Below, one piece after another: positions 1-15,079 of a stretch of 43,006 bases of DNA. The notes beneath the pieces were generated by a model. The model saw only the letters and a list, made by a program, of their open reading frames with translations, was not told where the DNA came from and searched no databases. Source of the stretch: Entrophospora sp. SA101 (Eukaryota > Glomeromycota > Glomeromycetes > Entrophosporales > Entrophosporaceae); contig CAUDNR010000037.1 of assembly GCA_958430865.1 (NCBI GenBank), positions 1-43,006 on the forward strand, in the 5' to 3' direction. Positions within the stretch are counted from its first letter, which is position 1. Each line of letters begins with the position of its first letter. The position numbers and the translations under genes are program-made.

Positions 1-70
1 ATATTGAATTTAGCCAATCAAATTTGTCCTTCTGGTAGAAAATTTAACGTTGATTGGCTAAATTCAATAT
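1..70. repeat. Perfect 21-bp inverted repeat (hairpin) at the window edge
   Basis: Bases 1-21 are the exact reverse complement of 50-70, with a 28-nt loop between them. The arms contain the core TTTAGCCAATCAA. A perfect 21-bp stem in otherwise unstructured AT-rich DNA suggests the end of a small inverted-repeat transposon or a fold-back element. No target-site duplication can be judged because the window starts at the first arm base. Confidence 0.8.
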
Positions 71-1395
71 GTAACACGAACCCCCGCACTCAATTTCAGA
101 CACTGCGCACAGCATTTCTGTTTATATTTAAATTTATATCTAAAGTTTGAAATAATCTTTAAAACTATAAGATCTCGTTTATTAGAATATTAGAAATAAA
201 TAGAGAATGTTTATTGTAAACAAATATTAATATTAAATGCATAACAAGTCAAAATCTTTATCCCTACGTCTCTATGTGAAATTGAAATCGTTAAATATGG
301 TAATGTTTAGATCCGTAATTCCCTTTTTATTGGCTAATACTAATTTGATTTTCACTTAGATTTTATATTAATTTATGTATATATAAATATATCTTGATAC
401 CTGGAAAAATAAATTATTTTAACAAAATGAGAATCATTTGACCAAATCTGGTCTTAATTCAGGAATAAAAGTTTTATTGACTCCGGGTGTGATGTACCAT
501 TTAAAAAATGTTGTGAATAAACAAATGATTATGTAATTGTATGTTTTTTTCACGGAATACAAAACTGAAAACTCCCACAGAAAAAATGAGTACTGTAAAA
601 ATTTAAGGCAGGATGGTGAAAATCGTATATTCTGTACTTTATATTTATGTTATCTTCTAAAAGCGATTGTTTTGTAGAGTAATATAGTAATAATTAAATT
701 TGTATTATTTAATATTAATATTAAATGAAAGGGATAAAAATTTTAATTTCGAGGGATTTAAAACATTAATTAAAACTTCAATTGTTTAAAAATCAAAAAA
801 AAAAAAATGGTGATCAAATACTATTTTTTTGTCCAGGGTTTGCAAAATTTTGAATATGGTTCATATGTTATTTTAAATTATCCTTATCAAGTATAAATAA
901 TTATAATAAAGTTTCATTGATATGATAAAATCTTCATACTTCCTTTCTAGTAAAAAATGGACCATTGACCAATTAGACAAATGAATAATGCTTTGAAACT
1001 CCTATAGGATGTGGAGCCATTGAATATTTTAATTGAAAGAGAGAAATTTGACTCGGTTCAAGTGCTGAGATTAAAGAATGAAACCAATGATGATAAGAGA
1101 CAACGAATTCATTTGCACCAAGTGTTGACTTATATTTTCGCTTGGAATTAAAGAAAGTCAAGCAAGATTCAAGAATAAATTATACTGTAATTGTAAAGTA
1201 TGAATAATTTCAAATAAAATGTTTAATTATTGATAACAAAAATAAAAATAATATGACATTATTGGTGAATTCATTAAAAATAGTAAAAATAAATTATACT
1301 GTATGAATAATTTTAAATAAAATGTTTAATTATACAAAAAAATTGTTCCAACAAGCTCCCAAAATTTTCAGCGAAAGTGATAAATATCTATGTAG
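71..1395. other. Intergenic, AT-rich, no gene seen
   Basis: No reading frame here has coding character. The first 45 bases contain a GC-richer stretch (about 71-113) whose reverse complement resembles the segment near 39285-39320 at the outer side of the DDE element, so this may be a related transposon end. The rest is AT-rich with short homopolymer runs. Confidence 0.5.
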
Positions 1396-2779
1396 CATTA
1401 TTAGAGAAAGATCCTAATGAAGTTAATGAAGATGAAATAAATGAAGACGATATTGAAGAAAAGGATGATAATAATAATCAAGAGGATCAAATGCAAATTG
1501 ATCATGACAATGATATAAATGAAAATCGAACTGAGGGAGGGGTAGAGTAAGAGTGAGAAGAGGTAGAGGTAGAGGAGGAAATGGAAATAATGTACAGACA
1601 GTTGATCTTCCATCAACTCCATCATTTAATAAATTCATACATGAAAATTCTTTAGAGCAATATTGCCTTCGGAAATTGATATTACACCTTATGCATTGTT
1701 TGGTCTATTCTTTACTGTTAATATCCCTAAATGACATTATATACAACACGAATCTTTATGTTAATGAAAAAGATGCTGGAACCGGAAGGCAATGGGATTC
1801 TCTTGAATTATGTGATTTAAAATTTGATTGAGAATAGTAACATATTCAGGAATTTTTAAATTACCATCAATAAGAGATTATTGGAAAATTTCTGATAAAT
1901 ATCCATAGCATAAATTTACTGATTACATGTCCCTAAACAAATTTGAGCAAATAAAAAGATATTTTCATGGCTCAGATTCAACTGAAAACATTCAAGAAGA
2001 AACTCCATGGTATCACAAAATTGAACCTCTTGCATCATGTATTTTAAATAGTTGCATGAAATATTACCTTCCTTCCTTGAACTTGTCAGTTGATGAAATG
2101 ATCATTAGATTTCAGGTAGAAGTCATCGTACTATTAGAATGAAAGTAAAACCTACCCCTGAAGGATATAAAGTACTTGCTTTGTGTGATGCAGTGTACAC
2201 ATATAATTTTATGTTCACATCATCAAGAATAAAAAAGAATCTATTTGTTCAAAATATACCAGGAGTTATCAAACAGGATGTGAAGGTTATCATTTATTAA
2301 AAGAATTACCAACCAGTAAATCTTTTAACATTTATATGGACAACTATTTTAGTAGCATAAATTTATTTAATAATTTGCATGAAAAAAAAATTGGTGCATG
2401 TGGTACTGTATGTAAAAATACATCAAAGTTTTCCAAATGTTCTGAAAACTGATAAAAAATTAGATGGGATACACTTAGTGAGGTTGTTGTGGATGATGTA
2501 CTATCAGTTTTGTGGATGGACAATGGCCCAGTAACAATGTTGTCTACAATTCATGAGATCACTGGCCCAGAAAATAGAAGAGATAAAGAACATTATTGTC
2601 CAAGAACTACAAGTACCAATGCAACCAAAGTTATAAAAGTATTTGGAGATGCAGCGAAAAGAATATTTCCAACCCCTAAAATAATAGATGATTATAACAA
2701 ATACATGGGTGGTTGGGGTGTCCTACATTATATAAATTTTCATATATGGGCATGCTGCAACCAAATCAGACAAAAGTGA
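1396..2779 (+). pseudogene. Broken piggyBac-type transposase (DDE_Tnp_1_7 family)
   Basis: Pieces of one protein can be followed in order through shifting frames. An acidic Asp/Glu/Asn-rich N-terminal stretch (about 1400-1550) and an Arg-Gly patch come first. A segment with MSLNKFEQIKRYFHG follows at 1927-2142. Next comes a core with GRSHRTIRMK and LALCDA, then YMDNYFSS near 2334-2355, and finally LSTIHE and a TPKIIDDYNKYMGGW block (about 2670-2717). These are landmarks of piggyBac transposases, including the three catalytic Asp regions (SVDEM, YMDNYF and the Asp before YNKYMGG). The gene is disabled by in-frame stops near 1829 and 1905 and by frameshifts near 2115 and 2280. No TTAA-flanked termini were identified. 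It lies just outside the left arm of the big inverted repeat and has no counterpart on the right side. Confidence 0.8.
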
Positions 2780-2885
2780 ACATTTGTATTACTAAGTATT
2801 ACAGGGATCAATATTGTTTTTTAACATCACAATTGTATTACAATGTAATGTGATCATGATATTCATCTAGACAAAAATAGTTAGT

Positions 2886-3152
2886 ATGAAACTCATTTAT
2901 ATCAGATCTACAATGGAACCCAAGAATTATAGTATTATCAGAAGTATTTTGAAAAAGGAACAAGGTGAAAAAATTGCTCCTTGCATTTTCAAAATAAATG
3001 ATACTCAGACACTGGAAACTTATCTAAGAAAAGGAAGAATTACCTATGAAATTTACCAAGAGGAAAGAAAAATAACAAATGTTGGAAAAAGAAAGCATCA
3101 CTATGATGCATTATTGCCTAATAAAAAGCAGAAATCCTTAGAAGGAAAATAA
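2886..3152 (+). CDS. Unidentified 88-aa reading frame downstream of the piggyBac remnant
   Basis: An open frame of 88 codons starting MKLIYIRSTMEPKNY. It is rich in Lys, Glu and Ile, and its basic C-terminus ends KKQKSLEGK. It follows the decayed transposase by about 100 bp on the same strand, so it may be a displaced C-terminal part of that element or an unrelated remnant. I do not recognise a domain. The amino-acid composition is protein-like rather than low-complexity, which is the only support for coding. It could be a chance frame. Confidence 0.3.
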   Translation: MKLIYIRSTMEPKNYSIIRSILKKEQGEKIAPCIFKINDTQTLETYLRKGRITYEIYQEERKITNVGKRKHHYDALLPNKKQKSLEGK

Positions 3153-3456
3153 TTTTATTATTACAATACTGATATTTTTTTTTACTGACTATTACTACAA
3201 AGAACATTCTCCTTTATGCAAGACCATCATATTGCATTGCTTATCAATAAAAACATTGTTTGAGTTTTGAACAAATTCTACTACATTCAAGGATATGTTT
3301 TATAAGTTTTTGTTTTCCTCTGATTGACATTGAAACACGGTAAATAATCCTGCCTTATATTGGAACATTATAAAACATTACCAATTCACTTAATTTTCAG
3401 GTAAAAAAATTCTAATAATCACCATTAAACAATTTTATTTTGGTTTAAACATCTGA
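3153..3456. other. Unique left flank up to the inverted-repeat boundary
   Basis: About 300 bp of AT-rich DNA with no gene. It ends where the left arm begins: from 3457 rightwards the sequence is the mirror of 41234 leftwards, while 3456 and below does not match 41235 and above. Confidence 0.6.
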
Positions 3457-3507
3457 AAAATATAAAAAAATTTTACATGTGTCAATTGTAAGTTTAATAA
3501 TAAAAAA

Positions 3508-3542
3508 GTGTAAAACTTACGTCAGCACTGTAAGGTTTACAC
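3508..3542. repeat. Short palindrome GTGTAAAAC...GGTTTACAC near the arm edge
   Basis: Thirteen-base arms (GTGTAAAACTTAC and GTAAGGTTTACAC) pair with one mismatch around a 9-nt centre. The mirror copy is at 41149-41183. A degenerate second unit lies alongside (about 3543-3582), with CTTATGATGC replacing CTTACAGTGC on the opposite strand. The pair sits inside the transposase between its two coding halves, 50 bp from the point where the large arms stop matching. Confidence 0.7.
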
Positions 3543-3581
3543 AATATTACGTTGGCATCATAAGATTTATGCAAGTTTACG

Positions 3582-4917
3582 CTAAATTAATTTCCTGATG
3601 TGTGCATCATCTAATTTTAGCCTCCCAATGGTTTCACACAAGTAATCACTTACCATTATACTTCCACCAAGACCCTTTGGAATTAATGGTTGTTCATGTT
3701 CAGGTAGCCACATTTTTTGTTTACCATCATTGGCATAAAAGGTTGACTCATCATGAGTCACAAGAATGTGTAATTTTTGACCATTTCCTAATGTAGGGTT
3801 AATTTGTGTAGACAAATCATCACTGAATTCTGGCATCAATGGTTCTAAATCATTCATTTTTTGTAAAAATTCTTTTCTATAATTGACAACATCTTCTCTT
3901 TCATGCTCGTCATAATAAATATCTTTTCTATATTTTTTATATACAAATCCCATTTGTATTAACCATCTCCTTGCAGAACTATCACTTATTGATATTTTAT
4001 TTTCTATGCCAAGATCTGGCAGGATTTCATCTGTTACAAACTGTTGGAACTTTTTTATTGTGACCTCAAACTTATTAACTCTCAAATATTCTGAAATTTT
4101 CAACTCCACATCTTCATCATAGATAATTGACTTTACCTTTTGATGTTTACCTTGTTTGGATGCTATCAATTCACCATTTTTTGAATATTGCTTCCCCCAT
4201 GTTCTTATTAATCTTGCACACCAAGTACCTCTGTTTAAGGATTGTGCAATAATATTGCTGGCATCCATTTTTTTGTAACCTGAATTGACAAGTCTTAAAT
4301 ACTGTGCAGTATACTGCAACCTTGGGTCCAATTCTTTTTCATTTTTTATCTTATGTTCTAATGTTGGTAAAGAATATTCATTATTAATATCATTGGCAGT
4401 ACTTACCACATCAAAGACAGGCATGATATCAGGTTCATTTAATGAAGAAGAAGGTATATCATTAGTGTTATTTGATGATGATGATGAAATAATCTTGATG
4501 CTTGCAATGGAAAAAATTATGTAATTTTTTTAGATCCAGTTGCAGCAAGTTTATTTGCATGCCTTTTATTTCATAAAGTTGATTTAGCATCCCCAGAATA
4601 AATTAATGGTCTTTTGTTGGGCAATGAAAATGCACCTGGTTTTATAGAAGCTTCTTTAAGAACCTCAAATGAATTTAGATTTTGTTTAGCAATTGCTTCT
4701 TCTGTAATTTCAAATGATTTCACAAGTGGTTTGTCAAATCTATATTGCTCCATTCATCCTCACTACCTGAATTGTCAGTTAAATCATAATCACTTATATA
4801 ATAATCACTTTCTTCATTGTTTTCATTATTTTCATTTCTCATAATAATATACAATTCATCATCAACATCTACAATAACATCATTGAACAATAATTCATCA
4901 TCACCTTTCAAAAACAA
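3582..4917 (-). pseudogene. DDE transposase, C-terminally truncated left copy
   Basis: This is the mirror of the right-hand element. The main open frame (3582-4424, 280 codons) carries a helix-turn-helix-like N-terminal half, the first catalytic Asp in THDESTFYAND, and the block GGSIMVSDYL. Upstream pieces at 4571-4753 and 4720-4917 belong to the acidic, disordered N-terminus and are separated by stops and frame changes. On this side the second catalytic Asp (FDNSTNH) and the Glu (NFIEMFWG) are missing, because the arm ends at 3457 and different DNA follows. It cannot encode a working transposase. Confidence 0.85.
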
Positions 4918-6432
4918 AAATGATATTAATTTTATTTACAAGATATTTATGTAATTTAATTCTAGAACATACTCTTTTTTTCAATTTGTGTTCTTGGATC
5001 CTTTAATTGACTTTTGCATTTGGATGGGTAAGGCATTTTACAGTTTTTAAGTTTGGGAATTAGTTTAATTGGTTTTTTAAAAAAAAAAATTTTTTAACTG
5101 ATCTTGTGATTTTTACAAAAACCGTGTTTTTAACAAATCTGAAAAAATTGGGAAAACAATTTTTTGAAATTTCAGCGCATGATGCAGCAATTTGATGATT
5201 ATATGTAACGTGAGCCATATGATATCAATTGAAGATCTACATTGGAACATTCCAATAGCGTTACAATGTTCCAATTGCACAACACTGCCCTAGTGTGTAA
5301 ATTTCAGCGTGTAACTAATGCAGATTTCTACAAATTTAGAAACTATCTGCAGAAAACTACTAATGTACGATGTTACACCCGCACATTCCGCACATTGAAT
5401 TTTATACACTGATCAGATGTAAAATAATATGGGAATTAGATTACCACTCAGGCAAAAATCTATTTTTAGTAACAATCCTTTTAAAATTGGTTACGCATGT
5501 TTTTAATATACAAAGAAAGTATTCCAAGCCCTATATCTCATTCCTCTAATATGCGAACAAGATCCAATCTTTCCTCCAATTGTATCTAATCCTTGTATAA
5601 TAGATTAATACTAAGTAAAAAAACTTAAAATAAAAAAATCAGCTGAGAGGTTGATTTTCCTAGTCCAAATCCCATATGCGTTGTGCGTGAGTTTGAAATC
5701 TGCGCGAGTTTGATTTTCACGCACAACATGTGTGCAAATTGCTAATCCAAAATATTTTTCTCGTAGTCCTTGTAGATAGATAATAATAATAATAAATAGT
5801 AGTGGCAGAAGTAATTGACGTTCTTTTCTTAAGTCATGCATAATACTAGTAACCATAGTGTAGTAATATATAGATTATAAATATAATTATTGTAATCTAT
5901 ATTATCTTATTAAAGGTAATAAGACCTCATTTATAATTTTACAAATAGTTAAAAAATCCTTTAACAACAACAACAACAATAATATAGATTTTGTTGCACC
6001 AGGCTGTGAATTAAGATTTTATATTTTATAAAACGAATTGAGACAGCAATTTACAAAAATTGTTCCAAGAAAATAGATTGATACCAGTTAGAAATTACAC
6101 ATATATCTTTAAAGTAAATTTAGATGATAGATAGATAGATAAAAATGTAATGACAATTATTATCATTTCGCTGATAAAATAAAAATATGGTAAAAAAATT
6201 CATTTACATGTACACCAATTTGTTTAATGGTAACTGTACAAAGTTCGTCATCAGGGCCAGTTAAGATGGGATTAGCGGTATATTTGGGACCGTAACCTTT
6301 TGTGACAGATGTATTAGAATTAACTCTTGGAGTATTCCAGGAAACAGTTATAGCAGTTAGTGGAGTTTGTTCCATCAAACGTTATAAGTGCCGTATCCTT
6401 TCACCCACCAAAAGCTCCACCCTTTACAATCG
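4918..6432. other. Transposon-derived non-coding DNA with two hairpins (left arm)
   Basis: No host gene is seen. An 11-bp perfect inverted repeat (ATTGGAACATT, 5241-5275) and a 10-bp one (TTGTGCGTGA, 5681-5726) are present, each with an exact mirror in the right arm. The segment around 5381-5402 (GTTACACCCGCAC) looks like the terminus of the DDE element or a nested small element. An AAC-type microsatellite lies near 5965-5980. Confidence 0.5.
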
Positions 6433-6504
6433 TTAATATTCCTCTGTGTCGCAATCTTCAGTGATCCACTTACCAGCATCAAGAAATCTTGAAGCAAAAG
6501 CCAT
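6163..6504 (-). CDS. Unidentified short frames divergent from GCP4 (left copy)
   Basis: Two small frames on the minus strand could be exons of one gene. The first runs from 6504 to 6433 and begins MAFASRFLDAGKWITEDC (23 codons). The second runs down to 6163 and contains EQTPLTAITVSWNTPRV and ILTGPDDELCTVTIKQIGV. The composition is protein-like, but they lie in different frames and no convincing intron joins them. I do not recognise a family. The start lies about 450 bp from the GCP4 start in divergent orientation. This could be a small gene with exons I failed to join, or a remnant. The same sequence is present in the right arm at 38187-38528. Confidence 0.3.
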
Positions 6505-6955
6505 ATCATAGCCACTATTTATTAATAATTATTATTGATGCATCATGTGGTGACTAGATATTTCATGTCGTACTCCAGAGTAAGGAAGGAGTACGAATAA
6601 GTTTTGGTGAATAATGGTGATGAACGAGAACAATTTAGAAGACATTAGGAAACTTTTAGTTGGAATATTTTTTTGGTACAAACTACAACAAATATCGAGG
6701 GTTATAAATAAGAAATAAGGAACAAATGAATGTTATCACAGCAGTTGATTAATAATTTCATATATATATATAAATTCTATTAATAAAATTTAAAGTACCT
6801 CAATTTTTTGGCTACAGGCATAAACTCATTTTTAAATGAAAACTTAATCTTTTACTTAAAAGAGCCGAATCTTTCATACATTTTATAGATCTGCATATAA
6901 AGGCCCAATGTCACGCGTATTAGTACTAGTACAGATTTCATAATTTAAAAAAAAA

Positions 6956-8232
6956 ATGCTTCACGAATTACTATTAGCATTATCAGGGTACTCTGGTGAT
7001 TTGTTTGTTCAATATCCATCAGGTTCTGAACAACCAGAAACCTTCAAAATTCCACCAGACTTTCCCTTTCTACATGATGCTGAGAGATCTTCATTGGAAA
7101 GACTTGCCGAATTAGGGTTTTATTATCATAAAATCTTAGATTTCTTGGATCAACAAAGGAACAAATGTCTCGTCATGTCCAATGACAACAGTAACAATAG
7201 CAACAATAATTCAAAAGGATTATTTATACAGGCTTTATGTAATTCTATAAATGATATATTAAAAGATTTTCAAAAAATTATAATTGAATCGGAAATGGGA
7301 ATTTTAAACAAAGAAGCTAACATGTGTGGAATTGTTCCAATTTCTCAAATAGTATCAGCATTTGGTGATTATTTTATAATTTTACCAAATTTATATCAGC
7401 TGATTAATGAGTTAAAAGAAGACTCAGACAATAATAAATATTTTGGTTGTCGAATATTAAATTTAATGAAAGAAAAATGTAATAGTGGAATTCCTGAATT
7501 GAGATCAATTATGCTGATATTGTTACAAACCTGTCATAAGGTTATGTATCAGCATATCACATCTTGGATTGTTTACGGACATTTGCAAGATCCTTATGGT
7601 GAATTTTTTGTCAAAGATTTAACCACTAAATCTCACAAAAAAATAGACAACAATGACAAAGATAACAACAATCATCAATTCATTCAATCAAGTTGGCATC
7701 GAAGATTTGTTCTTGATGAGTCATTTATTCCGAATCACATTTCAATTGATATTGCTAAATCAATATTATTTGTAGGAAAAGCAATTGCAACGGTAAAAAA
7801 TTCTGGTAAATCATCATCACTGTCATCATCGTCATACAATTCAAATAGTGCTTTACCACAAGAAATTAGGTCATTGCATCTGAAATATTTGATGGAACTT
7901 TCTTCACAACCTATATTTCATAAAAGTGAATTTGAAAGCACGATCTTGACAATTCGTCACAATGTTGCAAAATGGTTATGGCAAGTTGTTTTAACAGGTG
8001 AAAAGGTTATAGATTGTCTTGAAACATTTAGAAATTATTTTTTACTTGGTAAAGGAAATTTTGCTTTATCGTTGGTTGAACAGTTTGAAAAAATCACAAT
8101 CCCAAGATTATCAACAAGAATCATATCAATCAAAGAGCAAGAATTAAATTCTCTTTTGATTAGAGCTTCGGTAGGAACATTAGCAGAAAATGATTTTAGA
8201 TTAGAAAAATTTAATTTCAAATTTTTACCATT

Positions 8233-8269
<37 letters not shown>

Positions 8270-8299
8270 CCATTTTCAAATGAACAACAACAACAACAA

Positions 8300-8330
<31 letters not shown>

Positions 8331-9403
8331 CTTTACAAACATCACCTAATAATTTATTTGACGACTTTGTGTTTGGAATTTCACTTAGACTTGAATACAA
8401 TATTGATTGGCCATTAGATTTATTTGTTACATCAGAAGATTTGAGCAAGTATGGTGACATCTTTTCATTCTTAATATCAATAAGACGGACCCAGTTAAAA
8501 CTTCAACGAGCATGGATTCATCTTTCATTTAATGAAAAATATTTTAAAGAAGAAGATGCTAATACAAAACAAGGTGACAACAAAAAATATAAAAAAAAAA
8601 ATCATAACGATAATAATAAACTGTTACCGTGGAAAATTCGTTCTATGATGATGTTTTTTGTTGATTGTTTATGGGAACATATGCAGGTTATATCGTTTGA
8701 ATTTATTATTATTTTAAAAAATTATTATTATCATTATTATTGAATAAATTTAAATATATTTATATGTTTACAGATGGATATTATAGATTCAAATTTTTAC
8801 AAATTAGTTCAACGTATAACGATTTCATCTGCTCACCATCAACAACATAATAATCATAGCACAAACATAAACACAAATGCAAATGCATCAAAAAAACCAG
8901 TAGCAGATAATAAGAATAAAAACTATTCTGAAATGGAAGAAACACTTCGAGATTTTGAAGATATTCGTTTGGGTCATGCTTCATATCTTAATGATTTATT
9001 ACGTGGATGTTTACTAGAATTTAAAGTATGTTCAGAAACTATAAAATCGTCATTAAAGATTTGTGAACAATTTTGTACAATATTAGAAAGATGGAATGTT
9101 GTTAATAATTCCGATATTAAAGATGATAATAATAATAAAATTGAAATGATTATAAAATTAGAAAATGTAAGAAAGTATTTTTCTATTAATAATTTCTCAT
9201 TATACTTGATTTACATTATTGACATTTTAATTGATTAACCAAAAAATAAATAAAAGGACTTCCGTGAACAAATATCATTTTTGTTTCGAACTTTATCTGA
9301 AGTTAATAAAACTGGCGAGGGATTTGATGGTCCACCAAGACATCTTGATCAATTTTTATTACGTTTAGATTTTAGTAAATGGTTTTCTGCATGGTCAATT
9401 TAA
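6956..9403 (+). CDS. GCP4: Gamma-tubulin complex component 4 (left copy)
   Basis: Three exons (6956-8686, 8774-9166, 9257-9403), all with GT-AG borders, encode 756 aa. GCP4 is a Spc98-family subunit of the gamma-tubulin ring complex, which nucleates microtubules at spindle poles. Its N-terminus MLHELLLALSGY, with DFPFLH about 35 residues later, matches the GCP4 signature. The C-terminal half (DIRLGHASYLNDLLRG and LLRLDFSKWFSAW) matches the GRIP2 domain, which contacts gamma-tubulin. Residues about 427-460 are an insertion of Ser, Gln and Asn runs (TCA, CAA and AAT repeats) that explains the extra length over animal GCP4 (about 667 aa). It is convergent with the SMC3 fragment, with 241 bp between the stops. 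It is identical to the right-arm copy. Confidence 0.95.
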
Positions 9404-9644
9404 AAAGTAACAACAATAACAACAACAACAGCAATAATAATGATAATAATACAAATTGTTACGTCAGTATGATTTCTAAAGGTAGGTTTATTATATATAT
9501 ATATGTTTGATTTGAATAAATGAAATTATTATTGTGCTTTATATCATAAATCTTATATACATGCGCGTGTTCATTTATTAATATAATTAAAAAAAATCTT
9601 TAGGTACTATTATCATTCTCATTTATTTTGTTAGCATAAATTTT

Positions 9645-13625
<3,981 letters not shown>

Positions 13626-13685
13626 CTATATATACACGCACGTATGTGTTTTTTTAAAAAACGGTATAAATTAAAAAAACCTATT

Positions 13686-13698
13686 ATTATTATTGTTA
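13686..13698. other. Breakpoint microhomology joining SMC3 intron 12 to the HMG-box gene
   Basis: These 13 bases (ATTATTATTGTTA) belong to both joined sequences. Below 13698 the sequence mirrors SMC3 intron 12 (30993 upward). From 13686 upward it equals 25616 onward, the first codons of the HMG-box gene. Both parents have AAT/AAC triplet runs here, in the orientation expected for an inversion between 25616-25628 and 30993-31005. Confidence 0.88.
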
Positions 13699-14821
13699 AT
13701 ATTGTTGTTAATGTTGTTTAAAATGGCCATTGTTTCAAATATGTATAATGAAGAAACAGAATGACTCGATGATGATGATATTGTGGAATTGTGAAAAGTT
13801 GTTTAAAAAGAGAGAAAGAGAAAAAGGTTAGTTTTTGTTTTTTATTTTGTTGCTTTGAAAAGGTTTTTCAAAAATATTTGGGAAAAAATATGATTTTGTT
13901 TCAACGAAAAGATACATGATTTAAATATATATATATATGATTTAAATATATTATATTATTAATATAAAAAAAATTTTTATTTATATTTGTGCATAATTTG
14001 CCAATTTGTAACACATTTTATTTGTTGAATATTATCACCAAAATTAATAATTTCTTTTCACTTGTATTAAAGAAGATGGTTGCACCACCTCTTATCATTT
14101 TTCTTCCAATAAAAATTAATTGAGCCCCATTCAAATCAAATATATACGAAAAAGTAAAATGTTTTTTCAAATTTGGTAAAAATTAATAAGCTTTTTTTCC
14201 AGCATTTACTAATAAAAGAATTTCATCATAAGGAAAACGTACCAATAGTGTAACACACACAGATACAATGCAACTAATGTTATTATATCACCATTATAAA
14301 CATACTAATACAGTATTAGTATAAATAAATATGTAATTTGCCTTATAAAATGAAAATATTTTTTAATTATGTTTTTACCTATTGTTTTCTACTGACCTCG
14401 ATAAAATTAAATCTGACTCGGAGAATTTATTTATTTAGATTTAGGTAAAAATTAATATAGATAATCACTAATTGTAAACAACTAATTATAAAACTAGCTG
14501 ATAATTATATTTATTCGGTTATTTTTTCCATTTTTTTCAACACCTACAAATCGTATAATCTTGTAAATAAATTGTTATTTTTAGTCTTGTTTGATAAAAT
14601 AAAGCTGATTTTTGATTGTGATTTTTCAATTGTTTAAAATCAAAAAGAAAAACTAATTAATTAATTCATCAATAATATTTCAATCAAAGTCACTTACCTC
14701 CTTTACATTCTACTTGCATAATAATTAAAATCTAAACATTTAAGATATATATTCAGACAATATTTATTTTTGGTTCCTTTGTAATCAATTTGTTTTGCTT
14801 GTATTTTATTGATTTCTTTAA
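13686..14821. repeat. Direct copy of HMG start and HMG/SMC3 intergenic DNA (25616-27591)
   Basis: 13686-14084 equals 25616-26014 and 14085-14821 equals 26855-27591. The 840 bases 26015-26854 are absent between them. I found one substitution, A at 14037 against G at 25967. The HMG start codon is kept (complement of 13728-13730), so this block carries the promoter side of the HMG gene, pointing into the SMC3 fragment. The copy runs directly into the N gap. No gene is seen in it beyond the first 16 HMG codons. Confidence 0.92.
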
Positions 14822-14831
14822 NNNNNNNNNN
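14822..14831. other. Assembly gap (10 N)
   Basis: Ten N bases mark a join between contigs of unmeasured distance. The sequence left of it is copied HMG/SMC3 intergenic DNA. The sequence right of it is unrelated to the expected continuation (27592 onward). Everything from 1 to 14821 could therefore be a separate contig. Confidence 0.99.
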
Positions 14832-15079
14832 TAGATATTGCTTATATGAATAGTTCTTTAATTAGTTGAGCCAGACCACATAATTTGCCAATCTATTGAA
14901 AAATTCAGAAACTATAACAATCTATGAATATTTTGAAATACATCACAATCAATCATCCAATTATAATCTAAATGAGCGGTTCCAAGTATCCATAACAGCC
15001 GACTTAGTTTTTTGAGCCTTTTTCAAACCTTATGTCTTATTGTGTCTCAATGTTAAACACGTTAAACATGATGTGTAAA
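14832..15079. other. AT-rich spacer, nothing recognised
   Basis: No gene is seen. The minus strand has a short protein-like stretch (LWILGTAHLDYNWM, near 14950-15000) that may be a transposon gene remnant, interrupted by stops on both sides. Confidence 0.35.

Noticed and set aside
8035..8460. 141-codon antisense frame with Leu, Cys and Asp runs (also 36231-36656)
   Set aside because: It lies opposite GCP4, and its runs are the complements of the TCA, CAA and AAT repeats. It is an open frame only because the repeats lack stops.
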